Part shown: positions 35,074 to 44,623 of the stretch, one piece after another | Position numbering within the stretch: position 1 is the stretch's first letter | Layout of the letters: each line of letters opens with the position of its first letter | Assembly (NCBI GenBank): GCA_021775425.1 | Contig: JAJFHX010000046.1 | Span: 1 to 64,000, forward strand | Length of the DNA: 64,000 bases | Direction: 5' to 3' | Source: Hyphomicrobiales bacterium | GTDB taxonomy: Bacteria; Pseudomonadota; Alphaproteobacteria; Rhizobiales; HXMU1428-3 | Notes under the pieces: generated by a model | Seen by the model: only the letters and a program-made list of their open reading frames with translations | Databases searched by the model: none | Told to the model about the DNA's origin: nothing | Made by a program: the position numbers and the translations under genes

Positions 35074-36168
35074 TCACTTCGTTATCCCCTCCAGCAAACA
35101 CGCATCCCCGTATGAATAAAACCTGTAATCCCGCGCAATCGCCGCTTTATAAGCTGACTGCATCACATCAAGTCCCGAAAATGCGGCAACCAGCATAAAC
35201 AGAGTTGATTTCGGCAAATGAAAATTCGTGATCAAACGGTCCACAACATGAAACTGAAACCCGGGTGTAATAAAAATATCCGTCTCCCCTGTCCAGGGCT
35301 GAAGGATGCCTTTCTCTCTTGCCGCACTTTCCAATAACCTCAATGAGGTCGTACCAACCGAACAGACCCGCCGCCCATCAGTCTTTGCTTTCGTTATAGA
35401 CTCAACACAGCCATCGCCGACACTGCCCCATTCAGCATGCATTTTATGCTGGCTGACATCATCAACCGTCACCGGCAAAAATGTCCCCGCCCCCACATGC
35501 AGCGTCACAAATTCAACCAGAACACCGGCTTCGCGAAACGCATCCAGCAAACTATCTGTAAAATGCAGCCCGGCTGTCGGCGCGGCAACGGACCCATCAT
35601 GCGCAGCATAAACGGTCTGATAGTTTTCCTTGTCTGTTTCATCAGCGCCGCGCTTGCTGGCAATATAAGGCGGCAAAGGCATCTCTCCATGCTGTAACAA
35701 AGCATCTTCCAGCATCGAACCCGCAACATCAAACCGAAGCAATACCTCACCACCCCGTGCTGGAATATCGTCCGGCATCTGACAAACGGTGGCATCCAGC
35801 ATACCCATCATGCATATGTTATGGTCCTGCTCACCAAACCTGATCCTGTCGCCAGGCTTTAACCGTTTTGCCGGTTTCGCAAAAGCAAGCCACTCATGAC
35901 TTGAAATCTGCTTATGCAGGTTCACATGAACATGAGCGCTATACTCTTCTCTATACCTGACACCCTTTAACGCAGCCGGAATCACCCGGCTGTTATTTAA
36001 AACCAGCACATCACCTTTATTGAAATAGCGTGGCAAATCACGAAAAATAAGATCTTCCAGCTGACCAGAAGAGTGAACTCTCAACACCTTTGACCCATCC
36101 CTGTCAGGGTGAGGTTTTAACGCAATATGGCTCTCAGACAGCTCAAAATCAAAATCATCCAGTTGCAA
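35074..36168 (-). CDS. queA: S-adenosylmethionine:tRNA ribosyltransferase-isomerase
   Basis: A 364-residue QueA, with the usual start [17 protein letters not shown] and [16 protein letters not shown], a region with GLHFT and [11 protein letters not shown], and [25 protein letters not shown] (quoted in parts as [16 protein letters not shown]). It adds the epoxycyclopentane unit from SAM to preQ1 in tRNA. It forms a two-gene unit with tgt, the next step upstream in queuosine biosynthesis. Confidence 0.96.
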   Translation of the reverse strand: MQLDDFDFELSESHIALKPHPDRDGSKVLRVHSSGQLEDLIFRDLPRYFNKGDVLVLNNSRVIPAALKGVRYREEYSAHVHVNLHKQISSHEWLAFAKPAKRLKPGDRIRFGEQDHNICMMGMLDATVCQMPDDIPARGGEVLLRFDVAGSMLEDALLQHGEMPLPPYIASKRGADETDKENYQTVYAAHDGSVAAPTAGLHFTDSLLDAFREAGVLVEFVTLHVGAGTFLPVTVDDVSQHKMHAEWGSVGDGCVESITKAKTDGRRVCSVGTTSLRLLESAAREKGILQPWTGETDIFITPGFQFHVVDRLITNFHLPKSTLFMLVAAFSGLDVMQSAYKAAIARDYRFYSYGDACLLEGITK

Positions 36169-36260
36169 AACAAAATCTCTTTATAATTAAAGGGGCTAGC
36201 ACTCAAACTGATCTCCAAATGCAGACCTAAAAAGACGCATTTGTATGAAAGCAATCGAAA

Positions 36261-36315
36261 TAAAAAAGAGCAGTGAGAGACGTAAACCAAACTGGTTTAG
36301 CCATCTCTACACTGC
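36261..36315 (-). terminator. Terminator after the gyrA-coaD-cyclophilin group
   Basis: GCAGTG (36270) and CACTGC (36310-36315) close a long, partly interrupted hairpin that includes TAAACC/GGTTTA. On the minus strand it is followed by a run of Ts. It separates the cyclophilin genes from queA-tgt. Confidence 0.7.
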
Positions 36316-36390
36316 CCTTTAACAAGTCTATAACCGAAAGCAAAGCCCAGAATTCAATTTAGCCTGAAGCTGTTTGCTTTATGAAATAGC

Positions 36391-36864
36391 TCAGGCCGCT
36401 TCAGAAGCAATCCGCATGCTTAAGATCTGGTCCGGATCATTCACAGGCTCACCACGTTTGATCTTGTCAACATTTTCCATGCCGGATATCACCCGGCCCC
36501 ATGCTGTGTATTGCCCATCAAGAAAAGTAGCATCATCAAAACAGATAAAAAACTGACTATCAGCCGAATTTGGCGCCTGCGCCCGGGCCATAGAACAAAC
36601 GCCGCGCACATGCGGCGTGTCGTTAAATTCAGCCGCAATATTCTGCCCTGAACCACCAGTGCCGGTTCCGGTCGGGTCTCCGGTTTGCGCCATAAAGCCA
36701 TCAATCACCCGGTGAAAAACAATGCCGTCATAGAACCCTTCACTGACAAGTTCTTTAATCCGTGCAACATGGTTCGGCGCTACATCAGGCAGCAGTTCAA
36801 TAATCACTTCACCATGGGTAATGTTCAAAATCAGTGTATTTTCCGGGTCTTTAATCTCGGTCAT
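36391..36864 (-). CDS. Cytoplasmic peptidyl-prolyl cis-trans isomerase (cyclophilin)
   Basis: A 157-residue cyclophilin-type isomerase that speeds up proline isomerisation in folding. Catalytic-site motifs are FHRVIDGFMAQTGDPTGTGTGG, quoted here as FHRVIDGFMAQTGDPTG, then SMARAQAPNSADSQFFI and FLDGQYTAWGRV. There is no signal peptide. It is one of two adjacent cyclophilin genes, the other exported. Confidence 0.95.
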   Translation of the reverse strand: MTEIKDPENTLILNITHGEVIIELLPDVAPNHVARIKELVSEGFYDGIVFHRVIDGFMAQTGDPTGTGTGGSGQNIAAEFNDTPHVRGVCSMARAQAPNSADSQFFICFDDATFLDGQYTAWGRVISGMENVDKIKRGEPVNDPDQILSMRIASEAA

Positions 36865-36900
36865 TCTTCTTCCTTATATCTCTTTCGTCATTTTAAAAAA

Positions 36901-37542
36901 TTAGTCAATCCTCGGTAAACGCTTTTTACGTGGAGCATTTTCAAACCCGGGTACAAAATTTTGCAAATCAATCAGCAATGGATCATTCGAATCTGCCACC
37001 ACCCGCATAGAAACAATCTTATCCGGCTCATCAACAGTGCCGCTTTGCCCACGTCCCCGTTTAATCTTATCTATAAACTCCATGCCATGCACAACCCGCC
37101 CCCAGACGGTATATTGCCGATTGAGAAAATGTGAAGCCTGAAAAGTGATGAAAAACTGGCTGTTTGCTGAGTTAGGGTTGGAAGTGCGCGCCGCACCAAT
37201 CACACCGCGGTTATAACTGATGTCATTAAATTCAGCCGGCAAATCGGGATAATCCGAGCCACCTGTTCCCGTGCCGGTCGGGTCACCTGTTTGCGCCATA
37301 AAGCCTTCAATCACACGGTGAAACAACAACCCGTCATAGAACCCTTCTCTGACAAGTTTTTTTACCCGTTCAACATGTTTTGGTGCTTTTTTAGGATAAA
37401 GCACAATGATAGAGCGGCCATATTTTGTATCAAGATAAAGAAAATTATCAAGATTGACATTTTTATTCATTTCCCGTTCTGCACCCGCATGCCCTGCGGA
37501 CAAAAGCAGTATAACAAAACCAGCTATCAAACGTTGAAACAT
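36901..37542 (-). CDS. Exported peptidyl-prolyl cis-trans isomerase (cyclophilin)
   Basis: A 213-residue cyclophilin with an N-terminal signal peptide (LIAGFVILLLSAGHAGAE) and the motifs FHRVIEGFMAQTGDPTG, AARTSNPNSANSQFFI and FLNRQYTVWGRV. It would act in the periplasm. A C-terminal tail of about 35 residues, ending basic (APRKKRLPRID), is longer than in the cytoplasmic copy. The two genes are 36 bases apart and clearly paralogous. Confidence 0.95.
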   Translation of the reverse strand: MFQRLIAGFVILLLSAGHAGAEREMNKNVNLDNFLYLDTKYGRSIIVLYPKKAPKHVERVKKLVREGFYDGLLFHRVIEGFMAQTGDPTGTGTGGSDYPDLPAEFNDISYNRGVIGAARTSNPNSANSQFFITFQASHFLNRQYTVWGRVVHGMEFIDKIKRGRGQSGTVDEPDKIVSMRVVADSNDPLLIDLQNFVPGFENAPRKKRLPRID

Positions 37543-37554
37543 AAAACTACCTCT

Positions 37555-38067
37555 TTACTCTGTTTCACCTGACCAGTTCTTTTTCGATAAAAGAAATTCG
37601 GCCACATGCGGCGGTACAAATTTTGAAATATCACCACCAAAAGTCTCGATTTGCCTGACAAGTTGGGCCGCGATGTGGCGCACTTCACCTGAACTTGGCA
37701 GTAATAGTGTCTCTATACCATTCGCCATGGCCTTATTCATGCCGGCCATCTGCATCTCATATGCAAAATCAGCAGAATCTCGTAAGCCTCGCACAATCAC
37801 TGTTGCACCGTAAGCAACCGCAGCTTCAACCATCAAACCCGAAAATTGTATCACCTTGATATTTTTACCTGATGACTGCCGCAGGTCTTCAGCTAGCACT
37901 TCAATTAACTGAACCCGCTCTTCACCTGAAAGATAAGGTGTCTTACCGTGGTGCACACCAACCCCAATGATCAACTCATCAACAAACTTGACTGAGCGCA
38001 CAATAATATCCTTGTGCCCATTGGTAATAGGGTCAAAACTCCCCGGGTAAAAACCAGTCAAACTCAT
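37555..38067 (-). CDS. coaD: Phosphopantetheine adenylyltransferase
   Basis: A 170-residue enzyme that turns 4'-phosphopantetheine and ATP into dephospho-CoA. The nucleotidyltransferase motif GFYPGSFDPITNGHKDII, the RGLRDSADFAYEMQMAGMN region and the SSGEVRHIAA segment (usual ISSTxVR) are typical. ATG 38067 gives the normal length; a GTG four codons earlier is possible. It follows gyrA by 27 bases. Confidence 0.95.
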   Translation of the reverse strand: MSLTGFYPGSFDPITNGHKDIIVRSVKFVDELIIGVGVHHGKTPYLSGEERVQLIEVLAEDLRQSSGKNIKVIQFSGLMVEAAVAYGATVIVRGLRDSADFAYEMQMAGMNKAMANGIETLLLPSSGEVRHIAAQLVRQIETFGGDISKFVPPHVAEFLLSKKNWSGETE

Positions 38068-38094
38068 TTTTCCAACCACTCTTTTAAGTCGGCT

Positions 38095-40872
38095 CTATGC
38101 TTCATCAGTTGCATCAGCGTCGCCATCATCGCCGTTCATATCTTCGTCGCTTTCAACCTCAGATATATGCTCAACGGAAACAACTTTTTCTTCACTTGAT
38201 GTTTTAAAAACCGTTACCCCTTGGGTGTTTCGTCCTGCAACCCTGACATCATTGATCGGGCAGCGAATGAGCTGACCACCATCAGTTACCAGCATAATCT
38301 CATCCCCCTCTTCAACCGGGAATGAACCTGAAAGGTCACCGTTCCTGTCATTAACAATCATCGCAATGATACCTTTACCACCCCGACCAGAAACACGGTA
38401 CTCATAAGCTGAAGATCGTTTGCCATAACCGTTTTCACTTAACGTTAGTACAAACTGCTCACCTGCCCCAAGTTCAGCATAGCGTTCAACCGAAAGTTCA
38501 ACTTCAGCCCCGGCTTCTTCATCCAGATCAGGCACATCAGCTTCACTGACCTCACCGTTCGCAGCTTCCCCAGCCGCCGCCCGGCGCATTTGTGCCGCCC
38601 GTTTAAGGTATGCCCGTTTTTCTTCAGCCGTTGCTTCAATGTGATGCAATATCGCCATTGAAATCACCCTGTCACTATCACCAAGCTTGATACCGCGTAC
38701 ACCGGTGGAATTACGGCCCGCAAAAACCCTGACATCCGTCACCGGGAAGCGGATTGCCTGCCCTTTGGCCGTTGTCAACAATACATCATTTTGCTCAGTA
38801 CAAATATCCACACCAAGAATGGTTTCGCCTTCATCAAGCTTCATGGCAATCTTGCCATTTTGCCTGATCTCGACAAAGTCAGAAAGGTCATTTCTGCGCA
38901 CACCACCTGAAGAAGTTGCAAACATCACATGCAATTGTTCCCAGGTCGTCTCATCCTCAGGCAATGGCATAATCGTCGTGATAGATTCATCCTGTTGTAA
39001 CGGTAATAAATTGATAAGTGCCTTACCGCGAGCCTGCGGCGCAGCCGCCGGCAACCGCCAGACCTTCATTTTATAAACCATACCTCTTGAAGAGAAAAAC
39101 AGGATCGGCGTATGCGTATTCGCGACAAAAATCTTGGTGACAAAATCCTCGTCATGGGTCCTCATACCAGAACGCCCCTTACCACCGCGCCGCTGCGCCC
39201 GGTAAGTCGAAAGCGGCACCCGCTTGATATAGCCTTTATGAGAAACCGTAACCACCATATCTTCCTTGGCAATCAGATCCTCATCATCAACCTCACCTTC
39301 ATAATCCATAATTTCAGTTTTGCGCTCAGTGCCAAACTCATCCCTGATTTCGGTAAGCTCATTTTTCACAATATCAATGATGCGAACCCTGGAACCAAGA
39401 ATTTCCAGATAATCTTTAATCGTTGCCCCAAGTTTATGCAGTTCATCTGAAAGTTCATCGCGCCCAAGCGCTGTCAATCTCTGCAACCGCAAATCAAGAA
39501 TAGCCCGCGCCTGTGCTTCTGAAAGTTTGTAAGTGCCATCTTCAGCAACAGCATGCCTTGGGTCAGCAATCAGTTCAACCAGCGGGGCAATGTCTTTGGC
39601 CGGCCAGTTGCGCTCCATAAGCTGCTCACGTGCAGTAGCCGGGTTTGGCGCGGTTCTGATAAGGGCAATCACTTCATCAATATTAGCAACGGCAATCGCC
39701 AGACCAACCAACACATGCGCCCTGTCACGCGCTTTATTCAGCAGGAATTTTGTCCGCCGATAAACCACTTCCTGACGAAATTCAGTAAACGCACTGATAA
39801 AATCAAGCAGGTTCATTAACTCCGGCTTGCCGCCATTCAGCGCTACCAGGTTACAACCAAAGCTCGTCTGCAATGGCGAAAATCTGTAAAGCTGATTAAG
39901 CACAACATCAGCCACAGCATCACGCTTTAATTCAACCACAACCCGCATGCCCTGCCGGTCAGACTCATCCCTGATATCAGAAATACCCTCAACTCGTTTT
40001 TCGCGCACAAGTTCAGCTATTTTTTCCACCATCGAAGCTTTATTAACCTGATAGGGAATTTCAGTGATGATCAGTGCAAACCGGTCTTTGCGAATTTCTT
40101 CGGTTGTGACCCGGCCCCGCATAATCACAGAACCTTTGCCCTTATGATAAGCCGAACGAATGCCCGTCCGCCCAAGGATCATCCCCCCGGTCGGAAAATC
40201 AGGGCCATGAATAATCTGGTTTAACTGTTCAATATCCGTTTCAGGGTCATCAAGATAAGCAATACACCCATCAATCACTTCACTTAGATTATGCGGCGGA
40301 ATATTCGTCGCCATACCAACAGCAATACCACCCGCGCCATTCACCAGCAGGTTCGGGAATTTCGCAGGCAATACAACCGGTTCACTTTCAGAGGCATCAT
40401 AGTTGTCCTGAAAGTCAACGGTGTCTTTATCAATATCATCAAGAAGGCTGTGCGAAACTTTTAACAAACGGCATTCCGTATAACGCATCGCCGCGGCTCT
40501 GTCCCCATCAATCGAGCCAAAATTACCCTGCCCGTCAATCAACGGCAGACGCAATGAAAATTCCTGTGCCATCCGCACAAGCGCATCATAAATCGCACTG
40601 TCACCATGCGGGTGATATTTACCCATAACATCACCAACAACACGCGCTGATTTACGGTAAGGTTTGTTATGGTCATACCCGTTTTCATGCATCGAATAGA
40701 GAATCCGCCGATGCACCGGCTTCAAACCATCCCGAACATCAGGCAGCGCCCGTGAAACAATCACGCTCATCGCATATTCAAGATATGAGCGCCCCATTTC
40801 TTCGGTAATCAGTATGGGGCGAATATCATGAGAAGAGCCCTCATGCCCTTCATTATCGTCTTTATCGCTCAA
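38095..40872 (-). CDS. gyrA: DNA gyrase subunit A
   Basis: A 925-residue GyrA. The N-terminal domain has [19 protein letters not shown], the quinolone region [17 protein letters not shown] with Ser and Asp at the two classic resistance positions (so no target mutation there), and the active-site Tyr in [11 protein letters not shown]. The C-terminal beta-pinwheel has the gyrase box QRRGGKG, which separates it from ParC. An acidic insert rich in Glu/Ala (around residues 745-780) and an acidic tail follow. Confidence 0.97.
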   Translation of the reverse strand: MSDKDDNEGHEGSSHDIRPILITEEMGRSYLEYAMSVIVSRALPDVRDGLKPVHRRILYSMHENGYDHNKPYRKSARVVGDVMGKYHPHGDSAIYDALVRMAQEFSLRLPLIDGQGNFGSIDGDRAAAMRYTECRLLKVSHSLLDDIDKDTVDFQDNYDASESEPVVLPAKFPNLLVNGAGGIAVGMATNIPPHNLSEVIDGCIAYLDDPETDIEQLNQIIHGPDFPTGGMILGRTGIRSAYHKGKGSVIMRGRVTTEEIRKDRFALIITEIPYQVNKASMVEKIAELVREKRVEGISDIRDESDRQGMRVVVELKRDAVADVVLNQLYRFSPLQTSFGCNLVALNGGKPELMNLLDFISAFTEFRQEVVYRRTKFLLNKARDRAHVLVGLAIAVANIDEVIALIRTAPNPATAREQLMERNWPAKDIAPLVELIADPRHAVAEDGTYKLSEAQARAILDLRLQRLTALGRDELSDELHKLGATIKDYLEILGSRVRIIDIVKNELTEIRDEFGTERKTEIMDYEGEVDDEDLIAKEDMVVTVSHKGYIKRVPLSTYRAQRRGGKGRSGMRTHDEDFVTKIFVANTHTPILFFSSRGMVYKMKVWRLPAAAPQARGKALINLLPLQQDESITTIMPLPEDETTWEQLHVMFATSSGGVRRNDLSDFVEIRQNGKIAMKLDEGETILGVDICTEQNDVLLTTAKGQAIRFPVTDVRVFAGRNSTGVRGIKLGDSDRVISMAILHHIEATAEEKRAYLKRAAQMRRAAAGEAANGEVSEADVPDLDEEAGAEVELSVERYAELGAGEQFVLTLSENGYGKRSSAYEYRVSGRGGKGIIAMIVNDRNGDLSGSFPVEEGDEIMLVTDGGQLIRCPINDVRVAGRNTQGVTVFKTSSEEKVVSVEHISEVESDEDMNGDDGDADATDEA

Positions 40873-41241
40873 TGGATGGTCCTATTTCGAAAATTTAGGT
40901 TCAAGATAACTATTTATTACCACCTTGCGGCCTCATAATAAAACCGGGCAATAGCAGTACCACTCATTTAACTCTTTGGAAAAGCCTCTTCACTTCACAC
41001 CGCTGCAAATGAAAACCGCCTGAAAATGAGGCAAATCTGCCCAAAAAGTCAACAAATAGAAGTATCACTTCTGTCAGTATGGTATAGACCATAGCAATTG
41101 CGCATACCAGAGTTTAAACACCAAAATTATCTATTCTCTGGGGATATTTACGCGAATTAGAAGGCTGTACATCTCATATTATTTACATAACCTCAGCATA
41201 ACGTAGTATGAAACCACCTGAAACGATGAAAGTGGAGAAAA
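40873..41241. other. Divergent intergenic region between gyrA and the cation transporter
   Basis: A 369-base region that holds both promoters. Only a short palindrome (tatggtatagaccata at about 41078) stands out; no gene is seen. Confidence 0.4.
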
Positions 41242-42186
41242 ATGGCGGGTCACGGCTCAAAAAAGGTTATTTATGCGGCTTTAGCCGGCAATGGCCTCAT
41301 TGCGATCACAAAATTTATTGGCGCGTCGATAACCGGCTCTTCTGCTATGCTGTCAGAAGCCATTCACTCCGTCGTTGATACCGGTAATCAGGGTCTTTTA
41401 CTCTATGGTATCAAACAGTCCAACAAACCAAAAGATGAGCGCCACCCCTTCGGCTACGGGATGGAAATCTATTTCTGGGCATTTGTCGTCGCAATCCTCA
41501 TTTTCGCGGTTGGTTCCGGCATTTCAATCTATGAAGGTCTGCATAAACTCAGCAACCCCTCAGAAATCCGCTCCCCCCACATCAACTACATCATCCTCTC
41601 TCTCGCCTTAATTTTTGAAGGCGTCGCCTGGTACATTGCCTATAAAGAGTTTGGCAAAGTCAGAGGCAAACAAACAATAATTGAAGCCGTCCGTCATTCC
41701 AAAGACCCGACCGTATTCACAGTATTATTTGAAGACACCGCCGCCATGCTCGGCCTTATTGTGGCGTTCATCGGTGTCTATGCCGCGGCAGAACTCGGTG
41801 TTGAATGGGCTGATGCCGTCGCATCCCTGTTTGTCGGCTTTATTCTTGGTGGTACGGCCATTCTTCTGGCCTATGAAACCAAAGGCCTCCTCATTGGCGA
41901 AGCTGCCAGCCCCGCCCTTGTAAGTGACGTAAGGTCAATCGTCGATAAAAGAAAATCCATTCTCCATGTCAATGAACTGCGCACCATGCATATGGGCCCC
42001 TACGACATCCTCCTTGCCATCAGCATCGACTTTAAAGACGACATGACCGCTGTTGAAGTTGAATCAAGGATTTCAGAATTGGAAAAAGAGATCAAATCAA
42101 AATACCCTGAAATCAAACATCTCTTTATCGAGGTTCAAAAAAAATCAGATCATGATGCAGATGCAATCGCAACGCCTTCAACGTGA
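41242..42186 (+). CDS. Cation diffusion facilitator family transporter
   Basis: A 314-residue protein with six membrane segments and a C-terminal cytoplasmic domain, as in the CDF family (Zn2+, Fe2+, Mn2+ and similar export). Metal-site motifs are SEAIHSVVDTGNQ in helix 2 and a second one in helix 5, FEDTAAMLGLI, where the usual His is replaced by Glu/Asp, as in the manganese/iron type or a divergent group. The DERHPFGYG loop is typical. The exact metal is not decided. It is preceded by GTGGAG eight bases before ATG. Confidence 0.88.
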   Translation: MAGHGSKKVIYAALAGNGLIAITKFIGASITGSSAMLSEAIHSVVDTGNQGLLLYGIKQSNKPKDERHPFGYGMEIYFWAFVVAILIFAVGSGISIYEGLHKLSNPSEIRSPHINYIILSLALIFEGVAWYIAYKEFGKVRGKQTIIEAVRHSKDPTVFTVLFEDTAAMLGLIVAFIGVYAAAELGVEWADAVASLFVGFILGGTAILLAYETKGLLIGEAASPALVSDVRSIVDKRKSILHVNELRTMHMGPYDILLAISIDFKDDMTAVEVESRISELEKEIKSKYPEIKHLFIEVQKKSDHDADAIATPST

Positions 42187-42390
42187 TAAATAAAATCTCT
42201 CCGATACAGTAACCAGATCACGAACCAATACACGAAGCAAGACACGAACCAGTGTAAGTGGCAAAATTTGCCTGAACTCGGCATTTGAATTTACAGCACT
42301 TGAAATTTAAATGTGAAACCTTACATTAAGCGCTCAATAAATCCCGCCTATTCAATCAATTAAAAATTAAAATCAGGAAAGCGCTTAATA

Positions 42391-43446
42391 ATGGAATACA
42401 CCAACCTTGGACAAACCAACATTAAGGTCAGCCGCATTTGTCTTGGCACAATGACATGGGGTTCACAAAACACAGAAGCCGAAGGCCATGAGCAGATGGA
42501 CTATGCTCTGGCAGAAGGGGTCAACTTCTGGGACACAGCTGAAATGTACGCAGTCCCCCCCTCAGCAGAAACCTACGGCACCACAGAAACCATCATCGGC
42601 ACCTGGCTCAATAGCCGCGGCAAACGGGATGAAATCATCCTCGCCTCAAAAATTTCACCCGAACTTCCCTATATCAGAGAAGGCGGTACAGATATTGACC
42701 GCAAAAACATCAAACTCGCCATTGAAGATAGCCTGAAACGCCTGCAAACTGATTATATTGATCTCTATCAGCTCCACTGGCCAACCAACAGAAACACCTT
42801 CCACTTCAACAATGGCTGGAGCTATAAACCAAAATCAACTGATAAAGCTGCCATTCTGGCCAATCAGCTCGAAGTACTGGAAACCCTGAATGAGCTAATC
42901 AAAGAAGGTAAAATCCATCATTTCGGCTTAAGTAACGATTCCGCCTGGGGCATCGCTCAATATTGTGCCCTTGCAGAAAAGCACAACCTGCCAAAACCAG
43001 TCAGCCTTCAGAATGAATACAGCATTTTAAGACGCCGCGATGATACAGACGTAGCCGAAACCTGCATGATCGAAGGCTTAAGTTATCTGCCTTGGTCACC
43101 ACTGGCCATGGGGGTCGCCTCTGGCAAATATCTCAAAGACGCCACCCCATCCAAAGCCCGGCTCACACATAATGAAACAGCGAAAACCCGCTATAGCTAT
43201 CGCCTGACAGAAAATGTCGAAAAGGCCACAACTGGCTATGTCAATATCGCCAGAAACATCGGCGCTGAACCAGCTCAGCTAGCTCTCGCTTTTTGCCTTT
43301 CACGCCCCTTTGTCACAAGCCCCATCATCGGCGCAACCACAATGGAGCAACTCAAAACCAATATAGGCGCCATCAACCTGAAACTTGATGAAGCAACCTT
43401 AGAGGCGATAAACGAGATACATAAAACCTATCCCGTACCATTTTAG
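42391..43446 (+). CDS. Aldo/keto reductase (Tas-like)
   Basis: A 351-residue NADPH-dependent oxidoreductase of the AKR superfamily. Motifs include LGTMTWGSQN, FWDTAEMYAVPP with the catalytic Asp/Tyr, ILASKISPE with the Lys, DYIDLYQLHWP with the His, and SPIIGATTMEQL near the NADP site. The layout is closest to the E. coli Tas group. Substrate unknown. It is a single gene that ends in a strong terminator facing the pta gene. Confidence 0.92.
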   Translation: MEYTNLGQTNIKVSRICLGTMTWGSQNTEAEGHEQMDYALAEGVNFWDTAEMYAVPPSAETYGTTETIIGTWLNSRGKRDEIILASKISPELPYIREGGTDIDRKNIKLAIEDSLKRLQTDYIDLYQLHWPTNRNTFHFNNGWSYKPKSTDKAAILANQLEVLETLNELIKEGKIHHFGLSNDSAWGIAQYCALAEKHNLPKPVSLQNEYSILRRRDDTDVAETCMIEGLSYLPWSPLAMGVASGKYLKDATPSKARLTHNETAKTRYSYRLTENVEKATTGYVNIARNIGAEPAQLALAFCLSRPFVTSPIIGATTMEQLKTNIGAINLKLDEATLEAINEIHKTYPVPF

Positions 43447-43453
43447 ATAGAAC

Positions 43454-43496
43454 ATTTAGCTGGTTGATATTTATTATAACTATCAACCAGCTAAAT
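43454..43496. terminator. Bidirectional terminator, aldo/keto reductase and pta
   Basis: A perfect 16-bp stem (ATTTAGCTGGTTGATA with TATCAACCAGCTAAAT) and an 11-base loop lie between the convergent genes. The end of the stem touches the pta stop codon at 43496-43498. Confidence 0.75.
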
Positions 43497-44488
43497 CATT
43501 TTACCTGCAAAGACGTCAGCGCCGTGAGATAATATATATCCTCCGCTGTACAGCCTCTTGAAAGATCATTCGCCGGTTTGGAAAGCCCCTGCAAAATCGG
43601 TCCAATCGCTTTTGCACCGCCAATCCGCTGCGCTATTTTATAGCCAATATTCCCCGCTTCAAGGCTCGGAAAAATCATCACATTCGCATCGCCCTGCAAA
43701 TCAGAACCTGCTGCCTTTGCCACTGCAATTTCAGGAACAAAAGCGGCATCAAACTGCAAATCTCCATCAATCGGTAAATCCGGCCGCGCCGCTTTAACAA
43801 GTCTCGTCGCAGTTTCAACTTTTTCAACCCGTTCATGCTTTGCGCTACCCTTTGTCGAAAACGATAACATCGCAACGCGCGGCTCTTCCCCGGTCAGCGC
43901 TTTGAAAGATACCGCAGAAGAAAGTGCAATTTCACTCAGCTGTTCCGCATCAGGGTCAACCACCAAAGCGCAATCAGAAAACAGAAATGCCCCCTGTTTC
44001 ACATGGTGTGGTTCATCTAAAATCATGACAAAAAAACTGGAAACACTCGATACTCCCGGCGCCCGCCCAAGAATTTGTAGCGCCGTCCTGACAATCTCAG
44101 CGGTCGAAGTCACTGCCCCGCCAACAGTGCCATCGGCATCACCTGCCTTCACCATCAGCGCAGCAAATAGTACAGGATTAGTAACATCAGCCCGGGCCTT
44201 ATCGAGATCAACCCCTTTATGCTTACGCAAATCATGATAAAGCGCCGCATAAGCCTCTCGCTCTGGCGATGTTACCGGATCAATGACCGCTATTTCGTCA
44301 GGCGAAGAACCAAATTTCTGTAACACCTCAACCACTCGGTTATAGTCCCCGACCAATATTGGTTTCGCGACCCCGTCTTTTAAAACTCTGATCGCACTAG
44401 TCACGATTCTCGGGTCTTCCCCTTCTGGATAAACAATTTTTTTTGGTGAAATTTTTGCCTGTTCCAGCAGATTTGTCAGCAGTCCCAT
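43496..44488 (-). CDS. pta: Phosphate acetyltransferase
   Basis: A 330-residue short-form phosphotransacetylase. Motifs include KKIVYPEGEDPRI, DGTVGGAVTSTAEIVRTALQ (the family signature, ending LQILG), FFVMILDEP, FSTKGSAKH and EAGNIGYKIAQR. It converts acetyl phosphate, the product of Xsc, to acetyl-CoA. ATG 44488 has AAGGA eight bases upstream; an upstream in-frame ATG at 44518 is less likely. It follows the SauS-SauT-like fusion by 135 bases on the same strand and closes the sulfonate pathway. Confidence 0.94.
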   Translation of the reverse strand: MGLLTNLLEQAKISPKKIVYPEGEDPRIVTSAIRVLKDGVAKPILVGDYNRVVEVLQKFGSSPDEIAVIDPVTSPEREAYAALYHDLRKHKGVDLDKARADVTNPVLFAALMVKAGDADGTVGGAVTSTAEIVRTALQILGRAPGVSSVSSFFVMILDEPHHVKQGAFLFSDCALVVDPDAEQLSEIALSSAVSFKALTGEEPRVAMLSFSTKGSAKHERVEKVETATRLVKAARPDLPIDGDLQFDAAFVPEIAVAKAAGSDLQGDANVMIFPSLEAGNIGYKIAQRIGGAKAIGPILQGLSKPANDLSRGCTAEDIYYLTALTSLQVK

Positions 44489-44623
44489 AACCCCGGTCCT
44501 TATATAACTTGCATTCACCTTTAACTCTTAAATAAAGCCCCAGGAGAAAGCAATGTTTCAGAAAAACAGCTTAGGGAAAACCAGAAACTGATAATCAAAC
44601 AAGCTACTGAAAAGGGTAATATT

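Noticed and set aside
38095-40872. ParC (topoisomerase IV)
   Set aside because: The QRRGGKG box of GyrA is present.
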